Assembly: GCA_016712315.1 (NCBI GenBank)
Contig: JADJRG010000029.1
Location: forward strand, 248,001 to 312,000
Length of the DNA stretch: 64,000 bases
Origin: Nannocystis sp.
Lineage (GTDB): Bacteria > Myxococcota_A > Polyangia > Nannocystales > Nannocystaceae
Reading direction: 5' to 3'
In this document: positions 35,322 to 44,304 of the stretch, in pieces
How positions within the stretch are numbered: the first letter of the stretch is position 1
Layout of the letters: each line of letters begins with the position of its first letter
Made by a program: the position numbers and the translations under genes
Notes under the pieces: model-generated
What the model saw: the letters and a program-made list of their open reading frames with translations, nothing else
Database searches by the model: none
Told to the model about the DNA's origin: nothing

Positions 35322-36812
35322 TCAGAGCAGCGGCGAGAGCAGGCGCGCTGCGGCCTCTCCGAGGCGGTGGGGGAGGCTGAGGCGGCTGCGCTGGACCGGG
35401 CGGATCTCGACCGAGTGCGGGAGGTGGGCGCTGAAGATCTCCGCGAGTTGGGCGCTGACGATGGGATCGTAGAACATCGCCGTGACCTCGTAGTTGAGAT
35501 AGAAGGAGCGAATATCCATGTTGGCTGAGCCGACCGCCGCGACATGATCGTCGATGGTCATACATTTTGCGTGGAGCATGCCGAGCTGATACTCAAAGAT
35601 TCGGCAGCCGGCCGCGAGCAGCTCGTCGTAGTAGGAACGAGCTGCCCAGCTCACGAGCCGCGCGTCGTTGTTCGTCGGCGATGGGACGAGGATCCGCACG
35701 TCGACGCCGCGCCAAGCGGCGGTCACGAGCGCGAGCATGAGAGGCTCGTCAGGGACAAAGTAAGGGGTGGCGATCCAGCAGATCCGCTGAGCGACGGCGA
35801 TCGCGGCGGTGAACTGCGCGGCGATGGTGTGGGTGCTGGGGAGGTCTGGACCGCTCGGGATGATCTGGACGAGGGGCCCGGTCGAACGACGCTGCGGCGC
35901 GGTGTAGAGCGCGCGGAGGCCGAGACGTTGGGCGATCTGGGGGTCTGCAGGGTCGTAGCCGACCGCCTCGCCGCGGGCGCTGATCCAGTCCTCGAGGAAG
36001 ATCGCGTCGAGACCGAGGACAGCGTTGCCCTCGACGCGCACCTGAAGATCGTCCCAACGCCGGCCGTCGGGGGCGCTGCTGAGGTATTCATCGCCGATGT
36101 TGAGGCCGCCGGTGAAGCCGATCGCGCCGTCGATGGTGAGGATCTTGCGGTGATTGCGGAAGTTGAGCCGCGAGCGGCGCAGGCGCAGGTGCAGGCGTAG
36201 GGGCGCGAAGGCGACGACCTCGCCTCCCGCCTCGCGAAGGCGGCGGAGGAGGTGGCCGCTGCCGAGCGAGCCGAAGTCGTCGTAGAGCAGGCGGACGTCG
36301 ACGCCAGCGCGCGCGCGCTCGCAGAGGAGGTCGATCCAGCGGCGACCGGTTTCGTCGTCGCGCCAGATGTAGAACTCGAGGCAGATCGCGCGGGTGGCCG
36401 CTCGGATCGCCTCTTCCATCGCGGCGAAGGCCTCAGCGGGGCTCGCGTAGAGTTGGACCCGCTCGCAGCGGCGCAGCGGCGCAGCGGCGGTGCGCAGCGC
36501 GAGATGGACGAGGCCTCGTTGTGGTGCGGGGAGATCGTCGGGGCAGATCTCCATGGAGGCGAGGCCGCGAGTGGCGTCGATAGGGCGGATCCACCGGCGC
36601 TCTCGATGGCGGAGGCGACGGGCGACGCGGCGGCGGCTAACCAAGAAATAAAGGACGAGGCCGACGACTGGCAGGAGGATCAGGGCGAGGATCCACGCCA
36701 AGGTAGAAGAGGGGCGGCGACGCTCGAGCATCACGATCGCGGTGATGACGATCGCGTAGAGGACAAAGGCGATCTCGATCCACCAGCGCGGCACGTCGAG
36801 GAAGCCTTGCAC
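35322..36812 (-). CDS. cls: Cardiolipin synthase (phospholipase D family)
   Basis: Membrane enzyme that condenses phosphatidylglycerol into cardiolipin. Two N-terminal membrane helices (about 8-55; IEIAFVLYAIVITAIVML, then LAWILALILLPVVGLVLYFL) precede two PLD catalytic motifs: HRKILTIDGAIGFTGG and HAKCMTIDDHVAAVGSAN, both with intact His, Lys and Asp. The start chosen is GTG 36812 (496 aa): TATGCT lies 6 bases upstream. A longer reading starting at 36863 would run into the ATG region of the divergent aldehyde dehydrogenase and adds nothing conserved. Convergent with the small membrane protein gene. Confidence 0.92.
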   Translation of the reverse strand: MQGFLDVPRWWIEIAFVLYAIVITAIVMLERRRPSSTLAWILALILLPVVGLVLYFLVSRRRVARRLRHRERRWIRPIDATRGLASMEICPDDLPAPQRGLVHLALRTAAAPLRRCERVQLYASPAEAFAAMEEAIRAATRAICLEFYIWRDDETGRRWIDLLCERARAGVDVRLLYDDFGSLGSGHLLRRLREAGGEVVAFAPLRLHLRLRRSRLNFRNHRKILTIDGAIGFTGGLNIGDEYLSSAPDGRRWDDLQVRVEGNAVLGLDAIFLEDWISARGEAVGYDPADPQIAQRLGLRALYTAPQRRSTGPLVQIIPSGPDLPSTHTIAAQFTAAIAVAQRICWIATPYFVPDEPLMLALVTAAWRGVDVRILVPSPTNNDARLVSWAARSYYDELLAAGCRIFEYQLGMLHAKCMTIDDHVAAVGSANMDIRSFYLNYEVTAMFYDPIVSAQLAEIFSAHLPHSVEIRPVQRSRLSLPHRLGEAAARLLSPLL

Positions 36813-36818
36813 AGCGCG

Positions 36819-36824
36819 AGCATA
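36819..36824 (-). promoter_or_regulatory. -10 element of cls, leaderless arrangement
   Basis: TATGCT, then 6 bases, then GTG 36812. It faces away from the -10 of the aldehyde dehydrogenase within a 41-base intergenic region. Confidence 0.55.
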
Positions 36825-36841
36825 GCGCCTGGTGGGGGCGG

Positions 36842-36847
36842 TATAGT
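36842..36847 (+). promoter_or_regulatory. -10 element of the aldehyde dehydrogenase gene, leaderless arrangement
   Basis: TATAGT, then 6 bases, then ATG 36854; the closest match to the -10 consensus in this set. Confidence 0.6.
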
Positions 36848-36853
36848 CGGGGC

Positions 36854-38263
36854 ATGGCCGCAATCTCTTCTCCGTCTGATGCCCTGAGCGAGCCGCTTCG
36901 GCCGCAGAACCCCGCGAATGGGGCGCCGCTGGCGGCGGTAGCTTGCTCGACGCCAGCGGAGATCGAGGGCTCGATCAGCCGCGCTCAGGCCGCTCAAGCA
37001 GCGTGGTGGCGGCGGGGGATCGATGGGCGGATCGCGGCGCTCGAGGGCTTCGCGCGGCGGCTGGCCGATCCGGCCTTTGAGGCGCGGCTCTCCCGTCAGA
37101 TCAGCGAGGAGATGGGCAAGCCGATCCGCGAGGCGCGGTCGGAGGTGCGTAACGTCGGGCGCCGCCTCGAGACGTTCGGGGAGCGGGCGAGGATCGCCCT
37201 CGCCGATGAGATCAGTCGGGAGGGGGGGATCGAGGTCCGTGTGCGGCAGGCTCCGCTCGGGGTGGTCGCGGTGATCGCTCCCTGGAACTATCCGGTGGCG
37301 ACGCCCACGAACTTGATCTTGTCGGCGCTGCTGGTCGGAAACACGGCGGTGTTCAAGCCGTCCGAGCTGACGCCGCACACTGGCGCGCTGTTGCATGAGG
37401 CGCTCGCGGAGGCGCTACCGGAGGGGGTCTGCGGGCTCGTACAAGGGCGCGGGGAGGTCGGTGCGGCCCTGGTCGCAGGTGATGTCCAGTTGATCGCGTT
37501 CACAGGGTCGATCGCGACAGGGCAGGCGATCATGCGGGCGGCGTCGTTCGGGGTGAAGAGGCTGGTGCTCGAGCTCGGGGGCAAGGACCCGATGATCGTG
37601 CTTCCCGGCGCGGATCTTGAGGCGGCTGCGAGCTACGCGGCGATCGAGTCGGTTCGAAACTCGGGTCAAGCGTGCGTCAGCGTCGAGCGAGTGATCGTCG
37701 CGCGTTCGTTGGCTGAACCATTCGCGGCGCGAGTCGCGACGCTCGTGAAGGGGATGCTCGTGGGAGATCCGCTCGATGAACACACGGACCTGGGACCGCT
37801 GGCGAGCCAGGCTCAACGCGCGCATGTGCTCTCGCAGCTCGAGGACGCGCGCGCGAAGGGGGCGACATTTCTGGTCGAGGGGCGCGCGAGCGCGGCGGGT
37901 TTCTTCTTGGAGCCGTCGGTGGTGCTCGGGGTGACGACCGAGATGTTGCTCGCGCGCGAAGAGACCTTCGGCCCGGTGGTTTCGATCGAGATCGCCGAGA
38001 GCGCAGAACACGCGCTCGCGCTGGCAAATGGCACCATCTACGGGCTCGGCGCGAGTATTTGGGGGGCACCCGGGCCCGCACTCGACGCGCTCGCGGAGCG
38101 TATCGAGGCGGGAATGATAGGGATCAACCGCGGGCTCAGCACCGCGGCAGGCGGCCCGTGGGTCGGTTGGAAGCGCTCTGGCTTGGGATTCACGCGCAGC
38201 GTGGCGGGTATGCGCAGCTTCCTCCAACCACAGGGGCTCGCCAAAAATGTGCCCAGAGAGTGA
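36854..38263 (+). CDS. NAD(P)+-dependent aldehyde dehydrogenase
   Basis: Cytosolic oxidoreductase of 469 residues, class-typical length. Visible are the cofactor and oxyanion motif VIAPWNYPVATPTN, KPSELTPHTG, FTGSIATGQ, catalytic Glu in LVLELGGKDPMIV (about 240) and catalytic Cys274 in NSGQACVSVERV, plus EETFGPV and a C-terminal GWKRSGLGFTRS. The succinate-semialdehyde or general aliphatic subfamily is likely, but the substrate cannot be fixed from sequence alone. The ATG lies 6 bases after TATAGT, with no Shine-Dalgarno sequence. Confidence 0.92.
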   Translation: MAAISSPSDALSEPLRPQNPANGAPLAAVACSTPAEIEGSISRAQAAQAAWWRRGIDGRIAALEGFARRLADPAFEARLSRQISEEMGKPIREARSEVRNVGRRLETFGERARIALADEISREGGIEVRVRQAPLGVVAVIAPWNYPVATPTNLILSALLVGNTAVFKPSELTPHTGALLHEALAEALPEGVCGLVQGRGEVGAALVAGDVQLIAFTGSIATGQAIMRAASFGVKRLVLELGGKDPMIVLPGADLEAAASYAAIESVRNSGQACVSVERVIVARSLAEPFAARVATLVKGMLVGDPLDEHTDLGPLASQAQRAHVLSQLEDARAKGATFLVEGRASAAGFFLEPSVVLGVTTEMLLAREETFGPVVSIEIAESAEHALALANGTIYGLGASIWGAPGPALDALAERIEAGMIGINRGLSTAAGGPWVGWKRSGLGFTRSVAGMRSFLQPQGLAKNVPRE

Positions 38264-38330
38264 GTTTTGTCGCATTATTTAGAGGGGGCTCCTGCTCTCG
38301 CTCGTTTACGCACGGGCGATCGCGCTCTGG

Positions 38331-38336
38331 TACTAT
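38331..38336 (+). promoter_or_regulatory. -10 element of the PilT-like gene, leaderless arrangement
   Basis: TACTAT, then 7 bases, then ATG 38344. Confidence 0.55.
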
Positions 38337-38343
38337 TTCGCTC

Positions 38344-39243
38344 ATGGGACTGCTGGCGGATATCTTGGACCGCTTCGCCGCGGACGAGCCCTGCGAAGTG
38401 TTGGTGGCGACGGAGCGACCGCTCACGATCGTCATCGGTAGCGATCTTCGGATGGTCGCAGGCGTTGTCTCAGACGATGACGTCTACGCAGCCCTCGGTG
38501 AGCTGCTCACGCCGACGCAGCAGGCCGAGCTGATCGTCGCGCGCCGGGTCGAGTTTGAGCTGACGACGGGCGCGCAACCGTGGCGTGTGATCGCCGAGAC
38601 CGCGACGGATGAGATCATCATCCGCGCTTCGCCGCAGGGCTCGCAAGACGGGTTGGGGGCGGACGAAGTCGTGGTGATCTTCCCGGATGCTTGGGGGAAT
38701 GAGGAGCGCGGCGAGGTGATCGAGGTCGACATCGACGTCGGAGATCTCGAGCCGCGCGGTGACGAGGCGGCGCCGCCGATCCACCTGCCAAGCGCGCGAC
38801 GGGCGCGGGCGCGGGCGGCCGCGCTGGCGAGGGGAAGGCCGCATGAGCCGCGTAGCCTGGGTGTCGCGGTCGAGCGCGGGACGATCTGTTTCCTCCACTG
38901 GGGGATCGGCTTGGGAGCATCGATCGGCAGGAACATTCACCCGTCGGTGCTGGTGATCGGAGAAGGTGACGCTCCGACCTCCACCGCCGCGGCAGTGGAG
39001 TCGTTGGCAGAGGACGGGGTGATCGTCGTCGCTGTCGAGGATCCGAGCGCGTGGTTGCCGTGGATCCTGCGCCGCGCCGAGGAGGGCCGGAGGATCTTGA
39101 TCGAGACTCGGGCGATGACGCATGAAGGAGCGCGACGCGTATTGCTCGGCGTCGCCGCGTCATCGCGCGCGGAGGCGTGGTTGGACGGCCTCGACGTCAC
39201 GAGCGCCGAACTGCGCGATGGCTCTTGGAGCGTCGTCGCTTAA
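38344..39243 (+). CDS. Degenerate PilT-like protein lacking Walker A
   Basis: A 299-residue protein. Residues 1-100 resemble the N-terminal PAS-like domain of PilT retraction ATPases (LLADILDRFAADEPCEVLV; GELLTPTQQAELIVARRVEF). After an acidic and Arg/Ala-rich linker (100-165), residues 172-235 recall the PilT core but without a usable nucleotide site: where PilT has a GPTGSGKS loop this has FLHWGIGLGAS, and PSVLVIGEGD stands at the Walker B position almost directly after it. The region between P-loop and Walker B is lost. Probably a non-catalytic relative that may partner a real PilT. This is my alignment by eye. TACTAT lies 7 bases upstream; the 3' end is 8 bases from csrA. Confidence 0.6.
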   Translation: MGLLADILDRFAADEPCEVLVATERPLTIVIGSDLRMVAGVVSDDDVYAALGELLTPTQQAELIVARRVEFELTTGAQPWRVIAETATDEIIIRASPQGSQDGLGADEVVVIFPDAWGNEERGEVIEVDIDVGDLEPRGDEAAPPIHLPSARRARARAAALARGRPHEPRSLGVAVERGTICFLHWGIGLGASIGRNIHPSVLVIGEGDAPTSTAAAVESLAEDGVIVVAVEDPSAWLPWILRRAEEGRRILIETRAMTHEGARRVLLGVAASSRAEAWLDGLDVTSAELRDGSWSVVA

Positions 39244-39251
39244 GAGGGCAG

Positions 39252-39449
39252 CTAGCCCTCGTCGTCGCTCTCTTCGGGCTTCCCTCCCTCTTGGAGGATC
39301 TGCTGGTAGAGCTCCTCGCGGTAGACCGCTAGCCCCTGTGGCGCAGAGATCCCGAGGCGAACTTGGCGGCCTCTGATCTCTCGGACCACGATCTCGATGT
39401 CGTCTCCGATGCGAATCTTTTGGCCGACCTTGCGAGTGAGCGTCAACAT
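39252..39449 (-). CDS. csrA: CsrA carbon storage regulator
   Basis: Small RNA-binding dimer that represses or stabilises mRNAs by binding GGA motifs in leaders. The start is ATG 39449, preceded by a strong AAGGAGG; a frame extending to 39479 adds ten unconserved residues. The 65-residue product [20 protein letters not shown], then [17 protein letters not shown], contains the core including the N-terminal RNA-binding strand and the GISAP and REE motifs. The tail is acidic (KPEESDDEG). No FliW gene is adjacent. An inverted repeat lies upstream (39504-39546). Convergent with the PilT-like gene. Confidence 0.95.
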   Translation of the reverse strand: MLTLTRKVGQKIRIGDDIEIVVREIRGRQVRLGISAPQGLAVYREELYQQILQEGGKPEESDDEG

Positions 39450-39503
39450 TTTGCCCTCCTTGGCGAGCGCGATCATCACGAGCTGCAGGGCGGCGATCGT
39501 GTC

Positions 39504-39546
39504 GCTTGCACACTAGCTTCCTCGTGAAGCGGGCATCTGTGCAAGC
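39504..39546. repeat. Inverted repeat upstream of csrA
   Basis: GCTTGCACA (39504-39512) and its exact complement TGTGCAAGC (39538-39546), 25 bases apart. It sits between the peptidase MA-like gene stop and csrA and could be an operator or a terminator. Confidence 0.5.
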
Positions 39547-39583
39547 AGAGAATGTCGCGCCAAAACGCGCGCATTTCCTTCGA

Positions 39584-41161
39584 TCACTCGTCGCAGAGCG
39601 AGCGCTCCCTCGCGGCTTCGGCCTCAGAGAGCGCGAGCTCGGCGAGGTCACAGTGGATGGTCGGGATGAAGGGGTTGATCCGGATCGCCCGCGATAGTGC
39701 CGCGCGTGCGCCCTCGCGATCGCCGAGGCGGAGGCGCGCGCGGCCCTGTGCGGCCGCGAGGATCGGCTGCTCAGGATCATCCGACGCGGCGAGATCGAGG
39801 TGCGGCAACGCCCTCTCCGGTTGACCGACGCTCAGGTAGAGTTCCCCGAGTCGACGCGCGAGCTTGGGATCCTTGCGCGCTTGAGGATCGGCGCTGCGGG
39901 ATCGTTCGTACTCTTGGATCGCGGCGCGTGTGTGGCCGCGGAGGGTGAGCAGGACGCCGAGGCGTGCGTGCTGGCGTGCACGACCGCCACCGAGGTGGGA
40001 GAAGATGTCGCCCAGAAGCGACGGATCGGCTGTGTTCGCATCATCATCAGGATCACGGAAGCGGCGCTGACGAAGAGGCGTCTCTCGGCCGGCGGCTCCG
40101 GCGGTGCGACGCTTCATCTCTCCCGCCCAGTTGGCCATGAAGTGATCAAAGGTGTCGCCCCAAGCGATCCCTAGCGCGTCCTCGGCGGTGTCGCCGGCCG
40201 CGACTCGATCGAGGATCCTTGTGATCCCCGCCGGACCTCGTCGCTCAAGAATGAACGTCAGCATCGTCTGGACCTCGGCGTAAGCGAGCGCCGCGCGCTC
40301 CTGCGAGGGGAGCATGGCGATCGAGGGCGACATCTCAGCGAGAGTGACGAGCGTGCCCCGATCGAGGGCGCGCGCGAGCAGGCGCGCCGCCGCGGGGTCG
40401 AGCTCAGCGGGCCCGTGGCTGCGCCACCGCTCCTCGAAGAGCTTGGCGAGGCCCTCCTGTAGCCACACCGGCGCGAGGTTACGGGTCCGTAGGGTGACGA
40501 GGTAGTGAACGTACTCGTGGACAGCGGTGTCGAGCCACGGGTAGCCGTGGAGGAGCACGCGAGGGCTCGTCATCACGATGCGGCGGTACTTGGTCACCCC
40601 GATCGTGCCGGTCGTATAGATGTTGTCGAGGGTCAAGGTCGTGACCAGCGCGAGCTTGGCCGGGTCGTCGAGGATCTCGACCCGTACTGGGTGATCCGGG
40701 GTGACCCCGAGGTCGTCGGCGAGCGCGACGCGGGCGGCACTCATCGCTTGGAACAGATAAGGGGCGATGATCGTGTCCTTGGGATCCGCGAACACGGCGA
40801 TGACGCTGCGATCGGGGCTCACGAGGGTGATCGCTCGGGCGAGTGCTCGTTGGGCGCCGCGGGCGAGCGCGAGGTAGTGGCGCGCTTCAACGGCGATCGC
40901 CGCGTCTCGGTCGAGGTGGTCGCTTGCGAGCGCGCGAGTCAGGAGATCTTCAGCTCGCGCGTAGTCGGCCTCATAGACGGCGAGCACGCCCTCTTTGATC
41001 TGACGATCTGTCCCTTGAGGCAGTAGCGAGACACTGACGCTGGCGCGCGTAAGATCCCAGGCTGATATGTCAGCGTCGATGTCGGAGAGCGCAGGCGGAG
41101 AGGCGCTCGCGTCGCCGCTCGTGACCACGTAAAGGAGCGCTAGAGCCTTGAGCCATCTCAT
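39584..41161 (-). CDS. Peptidase MA-like metalloprotease with TPR domain
   Basis: Exported protein of 525 residues with signal peptide MRWLKALALLYVVTSGDASA. The central region contains the gluzincin motif HEYVHY followed by a Glu-bearing helix (WLQEGLAKLFEE), typical of peptidase MA-like Zn proteases, with the upstream beta-domain that normally precedes it. C-terminal TPR-like repeats run from about 395 to 520 (HTRAAIQEYERSRSADPQAR). All Zn ligands appear intact, so an active periplasmic protease is plausible. The ATG overlaps the DUF4175 stop by 4 bases, so the two are co-translated. Confidence 0.82.
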   Translation of the reverse strand: MRWLKALALLYVVTSGDASASPPALSDIDADISAWDLTRASVSVSLLPQGTDRQIKEGVLAVYEADYARAEDLLTRALASDHLDRDAAIAVEARHYLALARGAQRALARAITLVSPDRSVIAVFADPKDTIIAPYLFQAMSAARVALADDLGVTPDHPVRVEILDDPAKLALVTTLTLDNIYTTGTIGVTKYRRIVMTSPRVLLHGYPWLDTAVHEYVHYLVTLRTRNLAPVWLQEGLAKLFEERWRSHGPAELDPAAARLLARALDRGTLVTLAEMSPSIAMLPSQERAALAYAEVQTMLTFILERRGPAGITRILDRVAAGDTAEDALGIAWGDTFDHFMANWAGEMKRRTAGAAGRETPLRQRRFRDPDDDANTADPSLLGDIFSHLGGGRARQHARLGVLLTLRGHTRAAIQEYERSRSADPQARKDPKLARRLGELYLSVGQPERALPHLDLAASDDPEQPILAAAQGRARLRLGDREGARAALSRAIRINPFIPTIHCDLAELALSEAEAARERSLCDE

Positions 41162-44142
41162 CTCAGGAGCTCCTCGTAGTAGCGCTTCACCGGTGAGGTG
41201 AAGGCGCCCGGCGGCGCCTCGCGCATGGCGTCGAGGAGCTGATCGCGGAGGCTGCGATCCCGCTCGCTCTCGGTCGAGGCTGGCGCTCCTGCGGGCCCTG
41301 AAGGCGGCGGTGAGGCGCTACGCAGGCTCTCGATCGCGCGCTTGAGATCGGCGAGGGCGCGCTCTTGTGCTTCGAGGGCGCCTTCGCTCGCGCTCTCGTC
41401 GAGGAGGTCGCGGCCCGACTCCATAGCCTCGACAGCGGCGCGGAGGGATTGTTTGCCTGGGTCGGGGAGCTGTTGAACCCCGGGGTCGTCGAGGACCGCT
41501 GCGCTGCGATCGCGGAGGGCAGATTGACGACGTGCGAGCTCGTCGAGGCGCATTTGTGCGGCGGCGTCGAAGATCTCGCGCGGCGCAGGGAGTGCGGTGC
41601 GGAGCTCGTTCGCGAGGCGGTCGGCGCGATCGACGAGCGATCGGAGCGGCTTCGCTTCGTCCTCATCTTGGGCGCCTGCGAGGGCGCGCGAGAGAGCGGC
41701 GGCGGCGGCGGCGGCGGCCTCGTAGGCGTCGAGGTCATCGCTCGCGCTACTGACACGATCGAGCCCCTCCTTGGCGTCTCCGAGGGCGTCCCGGCCGCGG
41801 CGGCTGAGGCGGGCGTCGTTGATCGCCTCGAGGCTGCGGCGCAGCGCCTCCGCATGCTTGCGCTGGGGCTGCTGACGATCGGCCGTCGACGTGCCCTTGC
41901 GCGCCGCAGAGCGCCAGAGCTGGTGGATGGCATTGGTGTCAGCGCGGAGGCTGCGCTCTTCATCTTGGATCCGGCTCAGATCGCGGAGCAACGCCATTCG
42001 CGCGCGCTCCTCGGGCGTGAGGCGAGGGCTCGCCCCGTCAGCGAGTCGATCGTGGACGCTGCTCCGGAGTTGACGCAACTCGTCGAGGGCACCGCGAGCC
42101 TGCTCAAGGGCGCCTGCGATGTCGCCGCGACGGAGGCGCTCTGTCAGCTCTTGATGATCCATTCTGGCGTGCATGCTCCGCAGCGCGTCGAGGTTGATGT
42201 AGTCGCTTCCGACCTCTTTTTGGAGTCGCGCGCGGGCCTCGGCGATCTTGCGGAGATCGTCGCGGATCCGCTGCTGCATCTGGGAGATCTCTGGCTCGAC
42301 GGTGTGGTCGCCCGCTCGCAGCCGCTCGAGGAGCTCGATGAGGCGTTCTTGGGCGGTCATGAGGCGGTCGGTGAGCAGATCGATGCGGTCGATGTGGAGA
42401 TCGTCGACGATGTCGTCGAGGCGGATGATCTCGTCCTCGAGCTGCTGGATCTGCCGAGGATGAACGCCAGCGAGCGCTGCGAGGGTCGCCCTGAGTCGGG
42501 CGGGCGCGCCGGCCTCCGCCCCCGGCGGGAAGCGCTCGTGGATCTCGGACTCGGCGCGGTGGAGGGCGAAGAGACGGCGGTGGATCCCCGCAAGCGTGGC
42601 GGCATCGCGCTCGCGCGTGAGCGGATCGACCGTCACTTGATCGATGATCTGAGCGAGACTTTCGAGCAACTCAGCGGCCTCTTGATGGAGCGCGCGAGCC
42701 TCTTCGATCGGCGACGCCGCGCCGTCTGTCGCGGGGCTACGGCGGAACGATGCGGCGAGCAGACGGTGAGCGAGGTGATCGATGGCCTCGTCACGGATCG
42801 ATTGGAGATCGACCAGATTGGCGGCGTGTACGCTCTCTCGGTCGCGCACGTTGAGCCGGAGATGGGTTGATTCGGCGATCTTGCCCGGCGAAGCGAGGGG
42901 GAGAGAGAGCCTAAGTCCTGGGTCGTTGTCGCGGATTTCGAGCCAGAATTCTAGCGAATCACGGGCAGCGAGCGGAACAGACGAGAGGTCCCACGTGTGT
43001 CGGCCTGACCACTGACGCGCCCCTGCGGGCGGTGGGCCGAGCTCGACGCGTAGGGGCTCGCCCTCGCCGGTGGTGTAGATGAGGGTGAGTTTGGTGATGC
43101 CGAAGTCGTCGCGCGCTCGAAAGCGGAGCTCGACGAGCTCGATTTCGCTCACATCGAGCTGGTGAGTGGCTAGCGGGAGGAGTTCGATCTCGGGTGGCGC
43201 GTCTGGCTCGATCTCGATGCTGGCCCCGGCAGAGCGGCGGATTGTTCCGTTGCTGTCGGTCGCGAGGAGACTCCAGGCGTTCGCTTCGGAGATGACGATC
43301 GAGCCGCGCCAGCGCGACCCTCCTTCGCGCTGGAGCGGAGCCGTGGTGCCCGTCGTCGAGTGCTGGTGGCTGTCTCTTAGGTCATAGTTCGCGTCGATCT
43401 CGATCGAGTCGAGAGGTATACGGGCCTCGATGTCGACGGTCATGCGAGTGCCTGCGGGGACGCGTAGCGCGCCGCTTGAGTTGATGAGCTCCTTGGCGGG
43501 CCGTCGCGTGTGTTCCGGGAAATCGAGTTGAAGGGTGAGCGCGGACCATAGTGGCTCGGGCGGTGAGGGCGGCCGGATGTCCTGCGCAGCGAGGAGGGCG
43601 TTGACGCCGCTGCGATACCAGGGGGAGAACTGGTAGCCGAGCGCGACGGTGGCGATCAGAGGGAGCGTGATGAGCCATGCCCGTGTCCGGGATGGTACTG
43701 CGGCGTCAGTTGGCCGGATCAACTGGCGCTCGACCCGGCGGATGTACTCCTCGGCTAACTCTCGGGATGGGTTGGTCGCAGCCCGAGGACTCTCGAGGAG
43801 GTCAGCTAGCTCGATGGCCGCGAGGGTCTCAGCGCGGAACGATCGTGCAGGGGCGTTGGCGCGCGTGGTGAGGGTGCGTGCGGTGGCCGCGAGGTCACGG
43901 AAGGCGTGGTATGCGCGACGGCCGCGCATGGCCGCGGCGATGGCGAGCGCTATCGGAATGAGGGTGGAACTTGCTCTGCAAAGGAGGTCTCCACGTCCGC
44001 TCATGGCCGCCAAAATTGCCGCGATCGCTACGGTCGTCGCGCTGAGGGCGAGCGCGCAACCTGCCCATGCGGCGAAGTCCCGACGCAGTGATATCATGCG
44101 CGTCCGGGCCAGAAACCGGTGCAGGTGGGAGAAGTGGGACAC
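41158..44142 (-). CDS. DUF4175-family large membrane/periplasmic protein
   Basis: Protein of 994 residues from GTG 44142. Two or three N-terminal membrane helices (about 20-70 and 160-180, TRAWLITLPLIATVALGYQ) precede a beta-rich periplasmic domain (about 200-450) and a very long helical, coiled-coil-prone half (about 470-990) rich in Glu/Arg. This matches the DUF4175 family, whose function is unknown. The start rests on TATATC lying 7 bases upstream; the longest reading from 44283 adds 47 unconserved residues overlapping the divergent sigma-factor control region. The stop overlaps the start of the peptidase gene (ATGA). Confidence 0.75.
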   Translation of the reverse strand: MSHFSHLHRFLARTRMISLRRDFAAWAGCALALSATTVAIAAILAAMSGRGDLLCRASSTLIPIALAIAAAMRGRRAYHAFRDLAATARTLTTRANAPARSFRAETLAAIELADLLESPRAATNPSRELAEEYIRRVERQLIRPTDAAVPSRTRAWLITLPLIATVALGYQFSPWYRSGVNALLAAQDIRPPSPPEPLWSALTLQLDFPEHTRRPAKELINSSGALRVPAGTRMTVDIEARIPLDSIEIDANYDLRDSHQHSTTGTTAPLQREGGSRWRGSIVISEANAWSLLATDSNGTIRRSAGASIEIEPDAPPEIELLPLATHQLDVSEIELVELRFRARDDFGITKLTLIYTTGEGEPLRVELGPPPAGARQWSGRHTWDLSSVPLAARDSLEFWLEIRDNDPGLRLSLPLASPGKIAESTHLRLNVRDRESVHAANLVDLQSIRDEAIDHLAHRLLAASFRRSPATDGAASPIEEARALHQEAAELLESLAQIIDQVTVDPLTRERDAATLAGIHRRLFALHRAESEIHERFPPGAEAGAPARLRATLAALAGVHPRQIQQLEDEIIRLDDIVDDLHIDRIDLLTDRLMTAQERLIELLERLRAGDHTVEPEISQMQQRIRDDLRKIAEARARLQKEVGSDYINLDALRSMHARMDHQELTERLRRGDIAGALEQARGALDELRQLRSSVHDRLADGASPRLTPEERARMALLRDLSRIQDEERSLRADTNAIHQLWRSAARKGTSTADRQQPQRKHAEALRRSLEAINDARLSRRGRDALGDAKEGLDRVSSASDDLDAYEAAAAAAAALSRALAGAQDEDEAKPLRSLVDRADRLANELRTALPAPREIFDAAAQMRLDELARRQSALRDRSAAVLDDPGVQQLPDPGKQSLRAAVEAMESGRDLLDESASEGALEAQERALADLKRAIESLRSASPPPSGPAGAPASTESERDRSLRDQLLDAMREAPPGAFTSPVKRYYEELLR

Positions 44143-44149
44143 GCCGATG

Positions 44150-44155
44150 GATATA
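44150..44155 (-). promoter_or_regulatory. -10-like element of the DUF4175 gene, leaderless arrangement
   Basis: TATATC, then 7 bases, then GTG 44142. It lacks the final T but keeps TATA. Confidence 0.45.
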
Positions 44156-44304
44156 ACTCTCGCGGTAGCCGCCGTCACCGCGCGAAGGTCGCCGGTGTGG
44201 GCTCCGTCCCAGCCTCGCGAACGACCCTCATCACTACTGGAATTGTGCGCGTTTCGCGCCCTGAATAAGGCGCCGCAGCGCACGTCGAAGGGACGAAGAA
44301 GAAC

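Noticed and set aside
41365..42870. 501-codon open frame antisense to the DUF4175 gene
   Set aside because: Reflects the biased Glu/Arg codons of the coiled-coil gene on the other strand.
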